Assembly: GCA_022453515.1 (NCBI GenBank)
Contig: JAJNNY010000010.1
Location: forward strand, 806,001 to 870,000
Source: Astrocystis sublimbata
Taxonomy: Eukaryota > Ascomycota > Sordariomycetes > Xylariales > Xylariaceae
Direction of reading: 5' to 3'
Length of the DNA: 64,000 bases
Part shown: piece by piece, positions 31,756 through 45,018 of the stretch
Layout: every line of letters begins with the position of its first letter
Numbering within the stretch: the first letter of the stretch is position 1
The notes under the pieces: generated by a model
Databases searched by the model: none
What the model was told of the DNA's origin: nothing
The model's input: the letters and a program-made list of their open reading frames with translations, nothing else
Translations under genes and position numbers: made by a program

Positions 31756-34700
31756 CTAAGTATCTGTGATCGTTGCTTCCCCAGGCTCGGCAATATCTGC
31801 TTCCTCTACTGTCATCCGTGGCCGTGCCGCGAAATCCCGTATCAAGCGTTGATAGTTCATAGCAAGTAATTCCGCCTCGGATGCCCCAAAGAGATCCCTG
31901 CGCAGGAAAAGCTCGTGGCGACAGTCACCTTCTGGCTCATCGACCGTATCAATATAAATGTCATAGGGGACATTCAGATCAAATCCCATGAAGGTCAGTT
32001 CATTTCCCTCCCCCCACTCCATTGTCATGCGCTGACCCATCCGGTAGTCGGCGAACACCTGGAAAAAGGGCTTGTATCGAGCGTTGCGTTGGAGATCGAG
32101 TCTAGGGAAAGTTTAGCGCATGAGTGACCTACATACCATATTACCTGGCAGTCGTCGACCCGGGAGGAACTCACTTTTCTACGAGGACTGAATACGGCAG
32201 CCTAGAGTTTGATAAACCCCGTAACGTTTTGTCGCGTACATATTCCAGCATGTCTTCAAATTTCTCGGATGCGTGACTGACTAGGCGCACGAGCACAAGA
32301 TTGTAAAGCGGTCCGATCACCTCCATATTCTCGCTGCTGTGACTCCTCCCACTTTCTGCAACTGCGATGGTGACGTCCTCGCCGCCTACGGTGTACCGTA
32401 GTAACAGAGCTCGTAAAGCGGCGAGGTAGAAATGGAAAGGTGTAGCTCGGAGACGGCGGCATAACTTGGCGATTTGAACCTTGACGTCCTTGTTGATCAC
32501 GCAAGTAGACCGGACGTTCTCGTAAGCCTTTAATGTTGGTCGTTCTTGTGCTTTAATGACACTCAAGAGTGGCAATGGAGGTGGAAGAGTAGCGAATTCT
32601 TTTCGCCAGTATTGAAGCTCGGTCTCAAACATACCGGACGTATAATCCGCATGTTGTTTCTCTGAAGCTTCCGAATACTGCTTCACCTGGCGTATCGAGT
32701 CGGGATGGGCATAGTGAAAGGCAAGCCACGAGAACAAAGTCTGAAACGAGGTGGCATCAATGATAAGAGGATGCACACCAAGAACCAGGAAATTCTCCAT
32801 AGCGGAGCGAGACAACAAAACGACTCGCAACGTTTCGCCGCGCTCCAAGTTATATACGTATTCTTTCTGCAAATTTGAGGCCAATGCGGCCACTTCCTCT
32901 CGGCTCTCTATCAAACGGTGTTCTAGGCGCAGAATACTGTTTCTTAGAATGTGCTGCATTTGCTTTCCGTCTTGATTAAAGAATGCAGTTCTTAAGATCT
33001 CATGCTGCTGGCCTATAGTGCGTATGGACTTTCGTAGTCTTGCGGCGTCTATTCGGCCCACGAAACGAGCCCAAACGGTATGATTGAGGCCGGTTTGATC
33101 TTCTAGGAAGATTCCTGAAGGATAAAATCGCGACTGGGTAAAAGAAACCGGGACAGATTTAAGGACGTTGAAATCGGCGCCTGTAGGCTCGCCCTGGTTG
33201 AGGCTTGGTGCGGCCACGGCATTGTTTTGGTTAGGGATATTAGAGGCATGAGGTGCTGCTATCGAGCCATCGGGTATATTCTGGTTGATGACAGAGGATG
33301 CTGATCTTCTCTCCCCTATTGAGTTCCCATCACACTTGGGTATAAGCGATGAGGGGATAGAATCCGTTCCGGCGGCAACCAGCTCACCGATAGAACCACC
33401 ATTCAAGATTCTGAGAACAGGTACGCTGACTTCGATAGTTTTCCCGAACCAGCCGCGGATATCTACCGCCATGAGAGAGTCGATACCCATCTGATCGAAA
33501 CGCATAGCGGCTAGCTCATCCTTGCTAACCTGTCTGATGTCAAATGGGAGACGAGAGCGGAGCTCTTGAGTGAAGGCATCCCAAATGATCTCATAAACCT
33601 GCTCCCGGTTCCCAGCATTTGCGAGTTGAGCTTTAACAGGGGCGTCAGGTCGACCAGTTGTTCTTGCTACATTCACACCTTCGGAATGGCTGTGGATAAA
33701 ATGTCCCATATATGACCACGATGCCCATACTGGCTTGTTTTTCTCTTGTTGGCTTATTGTTTTTATCCCTGACACAAGTTCAAAGTTTTGGGTGGACCTT
33801 GGTTCCCCTGCCAGCAAAGCCTCTCCGAAGAGTTGGTGTAAGTCTCGCTCAGATGTACGTTCGAAGCCACCTGCTTGCATGGTCGCAGTACCCATTGCTG
33901 AGCCTTTAGCCGCCCTAGATATATATCCGACTCCAAATACTGGACCGATATGTATGATTGACGCAGCTAGACCTCGTCGCCTACGTTGTGCTGCAAGACT
34001 GGCCATAAACGTATTTGCTGCCGCATAGTTTGCCTGCCCGTAGTTTCCAACCACAGCTGATGCTGATGAGAACATGACGAAGAAGTCTAGTGTGCCTTGT
34101 TGAAAGAGATCGTTCAAATGTATGCTTCCGTCAACCTTGGGCTTTGTAGCTATCCGGAATTGCTCTAATGTCATGTGCTCTAAGGCTGTATCGTGAAGTA
34201 CCATTGCACCTTGGGCTACTCCGGCAATGGCTGGCATACTCGAGCATATCTCATGGTAAAGAGCTGTTACTTGTTCTTTTTGGCAAATGTCACTATTTGG
34301 TGTTAACTTGGAAGTTTGGTAATGGCATGTCGTAGAGCAACACTTACCACGCAGAGACTTTGACATGAGCCCCTTTCTCGTGCATTTGATTCAACCAACG
34401 CGTATCAATATTCGGACTTCGGCTGGTGACGACGAAATGGCGGGCTCCGCGTTGTACCATCCATTCGCACAGCGAGAGACCAAGTTGCCCAGTGAGCCCC
34501 ACGAGCCAATAAGTCTTGTTGCCGGGTAGACATATCTGTGTTTCGATTGGTTTGACGTTCCCGGTGACCCGAGAATTTGTCGAAAATTCAATGACAGAAA
34601 CCGGTGTGAGTTGTTCCCGATTTTGAGTAAAAGAATCGATGGTCACTGTTTCCAGACCCTGCTCCAATTTTGGCCTTGACGGATCTGTTAATGCGGCAGA

Positions 34701-37700
34701 TGCCCAAGCCACTGCCCGTGCGAACCGGCCATGTATCTCTACCATCCTCGACACTGTAGGGCTGTGCGCTGCTTTCCCAAACAATGTTCTGAGGTCGTCT
34801 TTTCTGCAGTGAATCGGAAGTCTATGTGCAATGCGGTTCCCAACGGACTGTGGATCCGTATTGTCCATCATGTTTACGAAAGCCGAGAAACGGCTTTGCA
34901 CAAGTGTCGACACAGACTGACGAAATGCTGTTGCATTAATCCTCCACGTACAATGACCGTCTATACATACGTAGTCGAGTTTCGATGCCGCAAAGGTGAT
35001 TTGGATTCCGAGAGCTGTCGCTTGCCCAGCTGCCACCGATGCAAACTCAGGACTCGCCCCATAGATCAATATCTCGTCGTCTTTGAATAATCCCCTTAGG
35101 AGCGTAGATGCAAGCAAGTGATATGCAGTAAGCCTCAGGAACAGAGCTTGGGACTCCATTGAGACCTTGACACGGACTGAGAGGCCTTTCTCCACGTCAA
35201 CAATTGCATTGTTCCTGGGTGATAACGCTACAATCTGGCTGCGCGAGAGATCATCCTCGCCGATGACGAGACACATACAATGAAGTTCATCTACTCGTAT
35301 AGGTGATAAAAGCGAGTGTGTGATTCTCAATCCACTTTGACAGCGAGGTTGTGGCACCAGCTGGACCTCCCACCCTTGTGCAGTCATAATGATTCCAAGG
35401 TTGCGAGGCTCAGATTGCAGCGGGCCCCTTAATAGTCGACTGTTTGAATTATAGCGGTCGTTCATCTCCTTGTTCATAACGAGTCGAGGCAATAGAGTTC
35501 GGCCAGCATTATCGATCACCAACTCACTCTCAACTGAATTGAGGATATTTTCATACTGCCAGTGGGTGGCAAATATGTGTTGTAACACGGCCGCTGCAAT
35601 GACCTGCGAGCCAACTCTTCGAGCATCCTTGATATCAAACAGTAGGTAGTCAAGTGACTGGTTATCGCGCGCCACGCCGCGCAATAGTCCTTGTATCATG
35701 TTTTCATAGGGGTTTTCGGCAAGCCGGCCCTGAGTAATCCAGACAAGGTGCCCAGTATGTAGCATGAGCTTTTTTAATCCATCCCATTCAGCGCCGGAAA
35801 GTTGCTTGAAAATGACCTTGTCTAGGTCTACTAGACACAATATGACTGTATTGGGTGCGATGTGAACTCCATTAACACCTAACAATGAGCGGCAAGTCCT
35901 GAGATTGCCGCAATAGGTTCGTAGAATACTTGAGAGCTCGCTGACAAGTCCAGTTGTGCGTAGGCTGCCACCGCCCAGCAGCACCAAATCTTGTATTGGC
36001 TGATCCGAAGCTGGCATTTTGAGACGATGAGAAAGGGGATCTCTTAGAAACGTTATCTTCTCGTCTACAGCTTGAGAGACGAATATGAAAAAGGGAGTGA
36101 CATCTTGTTGCTCCGGCTCCGGAGTCCTAGTGTCAATTCCTGAGAAACCTACGCTACGCAGTAGGTTATCCCATTCGACAGCGTTAGTTGTTGGTTGCGA
36201 GAGTATCCTTTCTTCTGCTCCGTACCACTCGAAAATGAGACCAAAGAAAGGACTGAGAGTTGACTGTGTTTCAAGTGCAAGGAGATAACCACCTGGCTTA
36301 AGTAGACATCGCACTGTACGTAGCATTTCGTCGAGGTTCTCCGTTCCCTGAAGGGAAAGAGGCGCCACAACAAGATCATATCTAGCCACATGGAGTCCAT
36401 CTGCTGCTTCGTCTTTCAAGCTGGTCATCGGCTTGAATCTAACCTTGTTCTCTTGCCCCTTTAGCCATGCGGGTGGGGGATCCAAGGAATCGGAGTCAGA
36501 GGTGGCGATAGTGTAAGAAGCGAATGTCGAACCAATTTGTTGTAAGATGGCCTCTGTTGCGGTATCCATGTTTGCCCTGACCTCGAGGATATGAAGATGA
36601 GGATACCGGTGGATAATCTGCTTCAGTAAGCGACCGACACATTTTGCGAAAGCCGCAACTTCGGTACTCTTCGTAAACCACTCCTTCTTGAGAGTGACAT
36701 GCGTGGCATTATGTATTGGCTTTTTGCCCCCAACAATAGACATCAGGTCATGTCCGACAACCGAAAGAAGTCTGATATCTATCGAGTCTGAATATGGCCC
36801 AATAATTGTAGGGAGCATTTGTGGAACGTCTTGTTCCCAGTGTGGCTGCCAAAACGGTATCTCATCAGCTGCGGAAAGACGCCCAATACGGGAAGCAAAG
36901 TGACACAAATTGTCGTGAGAATCTTCGACTCTATATGAGTTGTCGATCCGCATTTGCTTTTCCAAGGCACGCAAGTGTGTACTCGCAACTCTTTCACGAA
37001 GCGCCATCAACTCGGCTTGGACTGAGTTCGTACACATGGTATCAATTATATCCTGAGCGTCTGGCTCCGCAACTCCCCATACAATATTCGCAAACATTTC
37101 TCTGTCATCTTCAGCACTTTTCTCGGATAGTAGAACAAGTTGCAGTCCTTGTACTTTGATCATTGCATGATCGAGATCGTGTGGGTATATATCGATGTCG
37201 CAAACCATATTGGCATGTGGGAAAGTTGAGGGATGAATCGAGTCAAACTCTAGAGATTTTTGGTTGTTTGTTTCACGGGCACAAAGCCCAGGATTTACGG
37301 ACAGTTGTTGAATCCTCCTAGGAAGATAGATTGATTGGTATGTTCCATCATCTGGGTCTGCGTATGTTAGGAAGGAAGATTGCTGCTCCAGTTAGAAATG
37401 TTTTTCAAGTTGTTTGGCACTTCTAACTTACAAGGGCAGCATCTAGAGTTGCTGGGTGAATTAAGAGACCCGTTTTCTCAACCTGGCTGATGAAACCTTC
37501 TGCGACACCGAGTTTACGTTCTAGTTTCTCAAGTGATTGGAATTGGCCAGTGTAGTAATACTCCAGCTCGGACATCATTCTGTAAAAGTTTGTTTCTCGC
37601 ACAGGTACTAAGTTTGGACGACGTGGCGGTCGGACGGGAAGGGCATCGACAGATATTTTCCCGAGAAGAATGCGAATGAGGCCTTTGGCTTTGAGCTCGA

Positions 37701-40700
37701 GCTGGCTGTCGCCTTTTCCAGAAGTCGCAAAGTATTTGAATTCCGCATCAATCACTTCGCCGGTACTCCGAGTGACATTTCCTAGTGAAAGAACTATCTC
37801 GACGCTTGAATTATCGTCCTCAAATATGAGAGCCGAGACAATATCTATATCGATGATTTCTATCAAGTTGACGGTCATGTTGTTGCATAGTAGCAACGCT
37901 GCTTCAAGCGCACTGACGATATATCCAGTGGCCGGAAAAACGATAACGCGTTGGATTCGGTGACCTGTAAGCCATGGAATCTCAGAAAGACGCAATATAT
38001 GGCGCCATCGCATGTCTTGCTCGGTGCTATCGGGGGTTAAGTGACCAAGTAGCTCATGAACAGGGCCGGACCGCAGGCGTGCGGCTTTGGCATACCTTGA
38101 TTCGTGCCAGTATTTCTTGTCATGATCCCAAGCGTAGGAAGGAAGCCCCTTCACCAAGTCGCAACTCGCATCACCAGATACAACTAGGTTATAGTTGCAT
38201 AAGTCGATAGCACCCTTTCCTAGGTGTGACCAGGCATAGCCAAGACCATCGGCAAACGAGACAATCGACGAAGCACCGCGGTTAAATAAGCCTGTGTAGG
38301 GAACTGGGTATTGTACTCGATTCTTTATGGTCTGAAGTGTCGGCCCCATAAGTGCCGGATGAGGGCCCAACTCAATGATCAGATCAAGATCTATCGAGGC
38401 ACAAGCACCATCGACCGCTTGTTTGAAAAGAACCGGTCTTAACATATTGGTATCCCAGTATGAATCTTTTAGCGAATCGTATTCACACATCTCCGATCCA
38501 TAAACAGTCGAGAACCAGAGAGACTCTCCACCAAGTCCGACTTTTATGTCCAATGCAGCAAGGGAGTCTAAATAATTGGCAGAGCAGGCGTTCATGTGAT
38601 GGGAGTGGTATGCCTGATTGACGTGCAGTACTCCGGCACGTTTTCCCTCGTCCTCGAAAATAAGCTTCAACAATTCAATGGCTTCTTGATCACCAGAAAG
38701 CGTGACATTAGTTGCTGAGTTGACGGCCGCTATGGAGACACAATCCCTGAATTCGGGGAATTCGAGTAGGTCCTGTGCATCTTCCAGGGACGTCTGCACA
38801 GCTATCATGGCGCCATTCTGCCCGTCGGGCCCTTGCGAAAGATGTGAATATAAGCCACGGTAGTACGCGATGCATATAGCATCTTCAGCCGATATGAAGC
38901 CTGCGGCGTATGCTGCTGCTATTTCACCCGACGAATGGCCAATGACAGCAGTAAATTTGATGTTTGCAGCACGGAGCAGTTTGATCTGAAGTATTTGGAT
39001 TGCTGTGCACAAAGGCTGACAAATGAAGGTTTCTTGTAGACGTGACGAAGAACCGCCTTTTTGTAACTCCCCTAGAATGGTCCATGTCGGCGGATCTGGC
39101 AGTTGGATAAGTCGGGCTTGAAGCTTCTCGATGATTGCTTTTGAAGCAGTAGATGCGATGACCAAGTCCAACCCCATTTGAGCCCATTGGGCTCCCTGCC
39201 CTGTGAAGACACCGAGAACTTTGGGTTTACCTGCACTCAAGATTCGCCGCGTCGGTCTGAGACCGACTGTACTGGTTGGATTGAGCCTTGCAGCTTGAAG
39301 TTTCTCCTCTACCTTTGCGCGAAGTTCGTTGAATGTGGAAGCGCCAATGGCGATACTGACCGGTAAATGTTCTCGCCTTGCCATGAGAGTATAAGCTATA
39401 GATCTGAGATTTTGACAACCCCCATACTCCCTTAAATAATCGCAAAATGTTGCCAAGTATGATTTGAGGGATACTTCAGAGGCTGCGGAGAAGACAAAGG
39501 GAAGAAACGGGGTGACCACCGAAGTAGATGACTGTAGAGATGGGGCTAGTGGTATGTAATTCTCCAATATCACGTGGGCATTTGTGCCTCCAAAGCCGAA
39601 GCTAGACATGGTAACAAGTTAGACAATTAGCGTCATGGTCATAGAAGCACTCTCACCTATTTACGCTTGCTCGGCGAGGGCTTCCGCTAGGAACTGCTGG
39701 CCATGGCATCAACGAGACCGGAACGTTTAAGTTGTCATAGAACGGTTCCAGCCGTGGGTTGAGACGTCGGAAAAGAACGTTTGGTGGAATTGTGGAATTC
39801 TGAAGCGCAAGAGACGCTTTCAGGATCCCGGCAAGCCCAGCTGTTGCTTCAGTGTGTCCTACCACAGTCTTGATACTACCTACAAGCATTGGCGAGCGAG
39901 ACAATTCCCCTGCATTCCTTTCGCCTTTGAGCGCGAATGCAACGTTGATAGCTTCGGCCTCAACCGGATCGCCGGCCTGAGTACCTGTACCATGTGCCTC
40001 GAAATACTGCGGCTGATGTTCAGGGTTTGTTGAATCGAGACCAGCCCGGGCGTAACAGTCTCGAATCAGTTGCGCCTGAGCTGATGCGCTTGGCCTGTAC
40101 AACATGTTAAAATACCCCATAGAGCACTAAAAACCAGCAGAAGCTCACATAGTTTGTCCGCGGGTTTTGCCATCCTGGTTCAGTGCAGTTTCCCGGATGA
40201 TACATTCGATATGATCTCCGTCGGCCTCTGCCGTTTGGCAGACCTTAAGTACCACAGCAGCCACCCCTTCTCCTCGGGCGTAGCCATCAGCGTCAATATC
40301 CCACATGCGGGACCTGCCATTGGGTGAAAGCATTTGCAAGCTTGACTCGGCGATGAAATCAAAAACGTCAAAGATAAGATTGGAGCCCGCCACAATGGCC
40401 ATTCGCGAGTGACCAAGTCGTAACTGCTGGACGGCATGGTGTAAGGCAACCAAACTAGAGCTGCATGCTGTATCGACTATAGCCTGATGTTAGTGACCAA
40501 CTCTTCTAGGTGGTGTAGTGTGAAAAGCCGTAAGGTGTTCACTTGGGTAATATCGAGTAACTCAGAGATATTAGCGGCTCAACTCACGAGTCATAGAAGG
40601 ACCATGCCAATCAAAGAAATACGAGATACGATTAGATAACATCGTTCTCGACGTCCCAGTGGCATGATATTTACCCATATTTTGGGGATCCCGATCCATC

Positions 40701-41101
40701 AGGAGCTGATAATCACTGGTCATCTGACCGGCGTACACGGCAGTGTCAGACCCTCTTAAGGCGTCAACTCTTAGTCCGCCATCTTCGAGTGCCTCGTAGA
40801 CAGTCTCAAGCAACAAGCGAATCTGCGGGTCAAGAACATCTGCTTCCACTGCTGTAGTACCGAAGAACGCAGCGTCGAAGTTTTGGTTCGCGCCATCGCC
40901 CTCCAGAAGGTATGCTTCCTTGACGTTTGTATGACCATGGTAAGAACTATCAATATGATAATGTCCTTTCAAGGCCGGAACTTCACGAGCAACAACTCGT
41001 GGGTTGCAGAGAAGGTCCCAAAGCTTGGACGGGGAAGTAGCGCCACCGGCAAACCGACATCCAGAACCAATTATAGCGATATTCCGGCGCTTATCATTCA
41101 T
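31756..41101 (-). CDS. Highly reducing polyketide synthase with terminal condensation-like domain (LovB type)
   Basis: Iterative type I synthase of 2982 residues. Seven exons: 41101-40588, 40476-40149, 40094-39657, 39601-37432, 37382-34348, 34292-32175 and 32101-31756; all phases close. KS (1-440): active-site Cys176 in DTACSSS, His in EAHGTGT and [10 protein letters not shown] (about 550-870): GHSSGE with Ser near 650. DH (about 930-1230): His974, then DAALQ. MT-like fold: SAM motif decayed to EVRANMD (1417). ER0 region: no intact NADPH motif. [10 protein letters not shown] plus Ser/Tyr2251/Asn set. ACP: IDSL with Ser2434. C-like domain to the end, with HPLIIDA where HHxxxDG is expected. No adenylation or reductase domain. 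The layout equals lovastatin nonaketide synthase and needs a trans enoyl reductase, which is encoded at 47.4 kb. The product is predicted to be a reduced polyketide; identity unknown. Confidence 0.93.
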
Positions 41102-42030
41102 CTTAAAACAGACTTCCTTTGTGAGATTGAAATAAAACGACTTTAATTAGGAGGGTGAAAATGCTAATAATGACCGTATGTGGTAATGTCGAAGATATAT
41201 CAAAACCAACCTAGCCGGGTAGCGAGGGAGGTTGTGTGGCCGCTGTAGCTTATTAGTGAATGGGGGACCACTTCCGCCTCATCCCCTCACGAATTGAAGG
41301 CTACATGGGCTTTTTGCTACATCGACGATGTCTTACCAACTCTGAGCATGTAGTCAAATAGGCATAATTGGGGGCCAAATATCCTGGAACCGCACTAGAT
41401 CAATCATAATGATGCTGAGAAACAATAGTATATGACGCCCTGTTGCATTGCCACGTCCACAGCGTAGCATCGACTAGTAGCCTTGAGCCTTCCTCGTCGG
41501 ATGTTGTTGGAGCAGTATGCGGTTTCGCAGTAAAGCGGGAAAGTCCTTGCAGATCACTACAAGGTTGGGTAGGTAGTATTAGTTACTGCGTGACCAGGAT
41601 TTCTCTCGGTTTAATTTATTTGCATGCTAGCCTACCTACGGAGTACAGCATACGTGAAGGCTCTTCTCCTGCGAGGGGTTTGCTATATTATTTCTCCGGT
41701 CATGTTTCAATCACTAAGTACTCTGTCAGTACATATGAGTTATGTTCTTCATCGTACAGTTTTGCACGATTAGTGCTTGTTGGATTGGCCGACCGAGCTA
41801 CAGCAGTACTAATTTGTTATCTTCGGTGAGATGGATGGGCTGCGGATGAAACATTAGCATGTATACGGACTTTTGACTCAAATGGAACTGTAATTATCTT
41901 AAAAGGGGCCATGCGGTGTACTGCGTCTCGTCTTAGAAGTGCTCCGGACTTTCCTTTCTTCAATGCTGCATGGTCCCAAACATCAACACAACCGCTACCC
42001 GTGAACCAGTCTATACGGAAAGAATATAAA
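41102..42030. promoter_or_regulatory. Divergent promoter region of polyketide synthase and rhodopsin-like gene
   Basis: The two genes start head to head about 930 bases apart, so their promoters must share this stretch. ORFs here show no domain. I see no certain transcription-factor site. Confidence 0.5.
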
Positions 42031-43442
42031 ATGGGGTTCGGACTATACAACGACTCGAAGCAGATAGCACAATTCATTGTGCTGCTTGTTTTTACACCTC
42101 TTGGTATCGCCGTGACGGCATTACGTTTTGTTGCGATACGTCGCAGTTCTCGAAAACCCAGTCTTGAAGATTGGCTAACTGTAGCGGCTACCTTGTTCTT
42201 CATCTTAACTAACCTTGGCGGCTTAATGGGTACCTATCTCCATTTGATAATTCGATTTTCGCGCAAAGGTTTTCTGACATACTTGGCTTATTACCCACAG
42301 CTATTTCTATCCTGAACGGGCGTACAATTGCCCAGGAAGTTATCGAAAGCCCATCCGACTATAAGCATATGCGTCAGGTAAGTCTCTTGGCATTTCTTCA
42401 TCCAATATCGGATTTTACTCGTTCTATCCTCCCGCATCCCATATCCCGAGGGGGCACTCACATAGAACACAGTGGGATATCCTCGCCCTCTATTCCTACT
42501 TGACACACGCGCTTGTCTTGAAGTATAGTATACTAGCTCTCTACTACCGTATCTTCGGTGTCAGCAGAACTTATCGTTACTGGATTTACTTCTTTATCGG
42601 CTTTCAAGCAGTCGTATTCATCATCCCTTCTATCCTACTCGGCCTCGAGTGTGATCCCTTTGAGCGGTACTTCGACCGCTCGATTCCAGGTACATGTCGG
42701 GATGACGGTCTTATTATCGTTGTGGGTGAAATACCAAACTCAGTTGTCGACTTTGCGTTAGTGGCTCTGGCTATCTCTATGATTCGCCCACTCAACCTAT
42801 CGTCTATCTCCAAATGGAGACTCAGAGTCGTTTTTAGCTTAGGTGTTATGTGAGTACTCGTCCTGCAGATTGGAGAAATTCAAATTGACAACGAGGTCTC
42901 GCTTCGCAGAGTGGGCGTAATAGGATTTATTAAAGTTGCAGTCAGCTACTCCACGAGCGCCCTTTGTAAGCCTGAGTTTGTATTTCTAGTCGTCGTGTCT
43001 ACATGTTCGCACACTGACCTAGCTACAAGATGCTTTCAGCATGGTATCCCTCTGGTCAGCGGTTCAGATGTTTGTGTCCTTACTTTGCTGTTGCCTGCCT
43101 GTGTGCAAACCAATCCTGCCGTCTGCAGCTTTCTGGAACCGAGTTTCCACGCGGATGACTCACTACTTGACCTTTGGGCGAGACTCAAATACCCAGGCAA
43201 CAGGGCATTCGGCAAAGACTTCACATGGCTCTGGCGGCCATATGCATTCAAACGAAATCGGCCAGGACTGGGAGAGATTGGATGACAACAGCACAAGGGC
43301 TCTAGCTTGGCCCTCGGCGACATATCAGATGGAGGCTCGAGCACTCAGCGATCCCAAGTTCCCGGCTGCGCAATCAGGACTAGAGGGTATACAGATGCAC
43401 AAGCAGATTGACATAACCCGAATGGACAGGAACCTAGGTTAG
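42031..43442 (+). CDS. SAT4/rhodopsin-like seven-helix integral membrane protein
   Basis: Predicted 373-residue fungal membrane protein of the rhodopsin-domain (SAT4, PTH11-related) group; some members sit in secondary-metabolite clusters and may act as receptors, but no biochemical role is established. Five exons: 42031-42229, 42301-42377, 42473-42849, 42910-42965 and 43030-43442; frames close only with these sites. Helix 1 IAQFIVLLVFTPLGIAVTAL is followed by the RRSSRKPSLEDWLTV loop typical of the group; a TH-rich helix ALVLKYSILALYYRIFG and WIYFFIGFQAVVFIIPSILL follow, then an extracellular Cys-containing loop and VVDFALVALAISMI. The last helix is MFVSLLCCCLPVCKPIL, matching the family's CLP motif. 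A hydrophilic tail of about 110 residues ends the protein. It is divergently placed to the synthase. Confidence 0.85.
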
Positions 43443-45018
43443 GATGGTGTTGACCACCGTGCGAGGGCGGAATGGCGTCAAGGGGCAAGGCTGGACGAGA
43501 AAAAAAGTTGTGTTATTGATGATAAGATGAGAGGCGGAGTTAGAGCCGCCTAAGGGAGGCAGTGGCAGACAGAAACAGTACTAGGTTGCTAGGCAACGCG
43601 TCTTCAGTCCTTTGCTGGGCTGGCCCAACGGAATCTTACCTCTCGGTATGATTGGAAAGATGTATTATCTGCTAGGGCATACGGTTATGGGGAAGGTCGC
43701 GAGCACCAATGAATCATAACAGGTAATGAGCCAATGATGAAATAGGCTATATTTTGCGAAGTTATCTCAAAGTCGCTCGGGATCCTACAACAACGACTCT
43801 CATTTCAGCAGATTGGCTACGAATTGAAACGCTGTGCAATCAGAATGTGTAGCCCAGCGGTGCCATGCTCGTCTCTGCCTTTAATTATTCTGCTAGACTT
43901 AGCAATAAGTTATGGAGTGCAGATAGAGTTCGTTCGATGCAAGTTTACTGAGACCGGGTTCGCGTCTTACTTCCCCCCTTGTCCTCAATATAATTATATC
44001 ATCCAACCGTACCCAAATGTCTTGCTATTCTCGTCCTGGTAATGCCGACGTACTCGAGTATAGTTGCTATTGGTACCGCACGACGAACTTAGAAGGCTTC
44101 CTACTATGCGTCTTAACGCTACATGTCCTTGAAAGCGGAGACTTGCCTATGCCCATGTGCCTTCTGATCCCTTTCTTTGGCGTTGGCACTGGCCTCGGGG
44201 TTGGGGGCGTGTTGGTGTGTGTAATGGACGGTGGCTATTTCATGTACATGCACCTAACGTATATGCAGGTGTCCGCTTCAAATATCACGTAGATGAGTAC
44301 TTACTCTGCAATACTACTGTAAGATGATACCCAGTTCTTCCTTTCCTCATGATCATCACTTGAACAGAATACCACGTTCCTTCCGCCTCACTTTTGCACT
44401 TGGAGAATGCCTGCGACAATAAACCCCTCGGGCATTCCCCCTCTTCGTTGGACAGTTTCGCACCCCAAGCATACCCGAGCACGAGGGGCTGGATTAAATT
44501 GCCGGGTCCCTACCCACACTAGGTAGCTCACGTCAACAATACAGTCTCCTAAAAAGGCACTTTCGTTCATATTCAATTACTCTTGATAATATTAAAGTAT
44601 TAGGCCGTCAGAATAGAATATATAGCTCTAAAAACACTAATAACAGGCTTTACTGTCTTAAAAATAGTTGATTGAACGTCTTATTAACGACTATATGCGT
44701 GGGTGTTGGTAGGTGTTGATGGGTGTCGACCCGGCCATTTAAAACTGCCCCCACGGGCCGAGGTCGACGCCACGGTCCACGGAAGGGTCGACACATTAAC
44801 TTTGACACAGCTCTCATAGCCTACCTACGTCACGTACATATGTCACAGTTGCACTACATATCTGGGCTGTTTCTTCAACCAATCCCGATGTGACGGGCGT
44901 GCACCAACATGATATCCTAGACATTCACAAGAAAATAACGTCATGCTTATAGCCTTGTTGCTGCTCCCTGCAACCCTTGACGTATCCTGAGGATGGAGGT
45001 GGCTGCAGAACGATTCAC
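43443..45018. other. Gene-free spacer, about 1.6 kb
   Basis: Convergent region between the rhodopsin-like gene and the P450. Short ORFs (for example at 44.0-44.3 kb) lack domains. A GTGTCGACCC/GGGTCGACAC inverted pair occurs at 44.72-44.79 kb. AT-rich at 44.57-44.69 kb. No RNA gene is recognised. Confidence 0.5.
44723..44794. repeat. Inverted repeat GTGTCGACCC ... GGGTCGACAC
   Basis: Ten-base arms, perfectly complementary, about 50 bases apart; a third GGTCGAC word lies in between. Could be chance, a regulatory pair or a mobile-element scar. Confidence 0.55.

Noticed and set aside
31756..34292. Hybrid PKS-NRPS interpretation of the synthase
   Set aside because: After the condensation-like domain the protein ends with a stop; there is no adenylation, thiolation or reductase domain in any frame nearby.
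43443..45018. Additional cluster gene between the rhodopsin-like gene and the P450
   Set aside because: ORFs are short, in conflicting frames and lack domains; no splice-consistent model was found.
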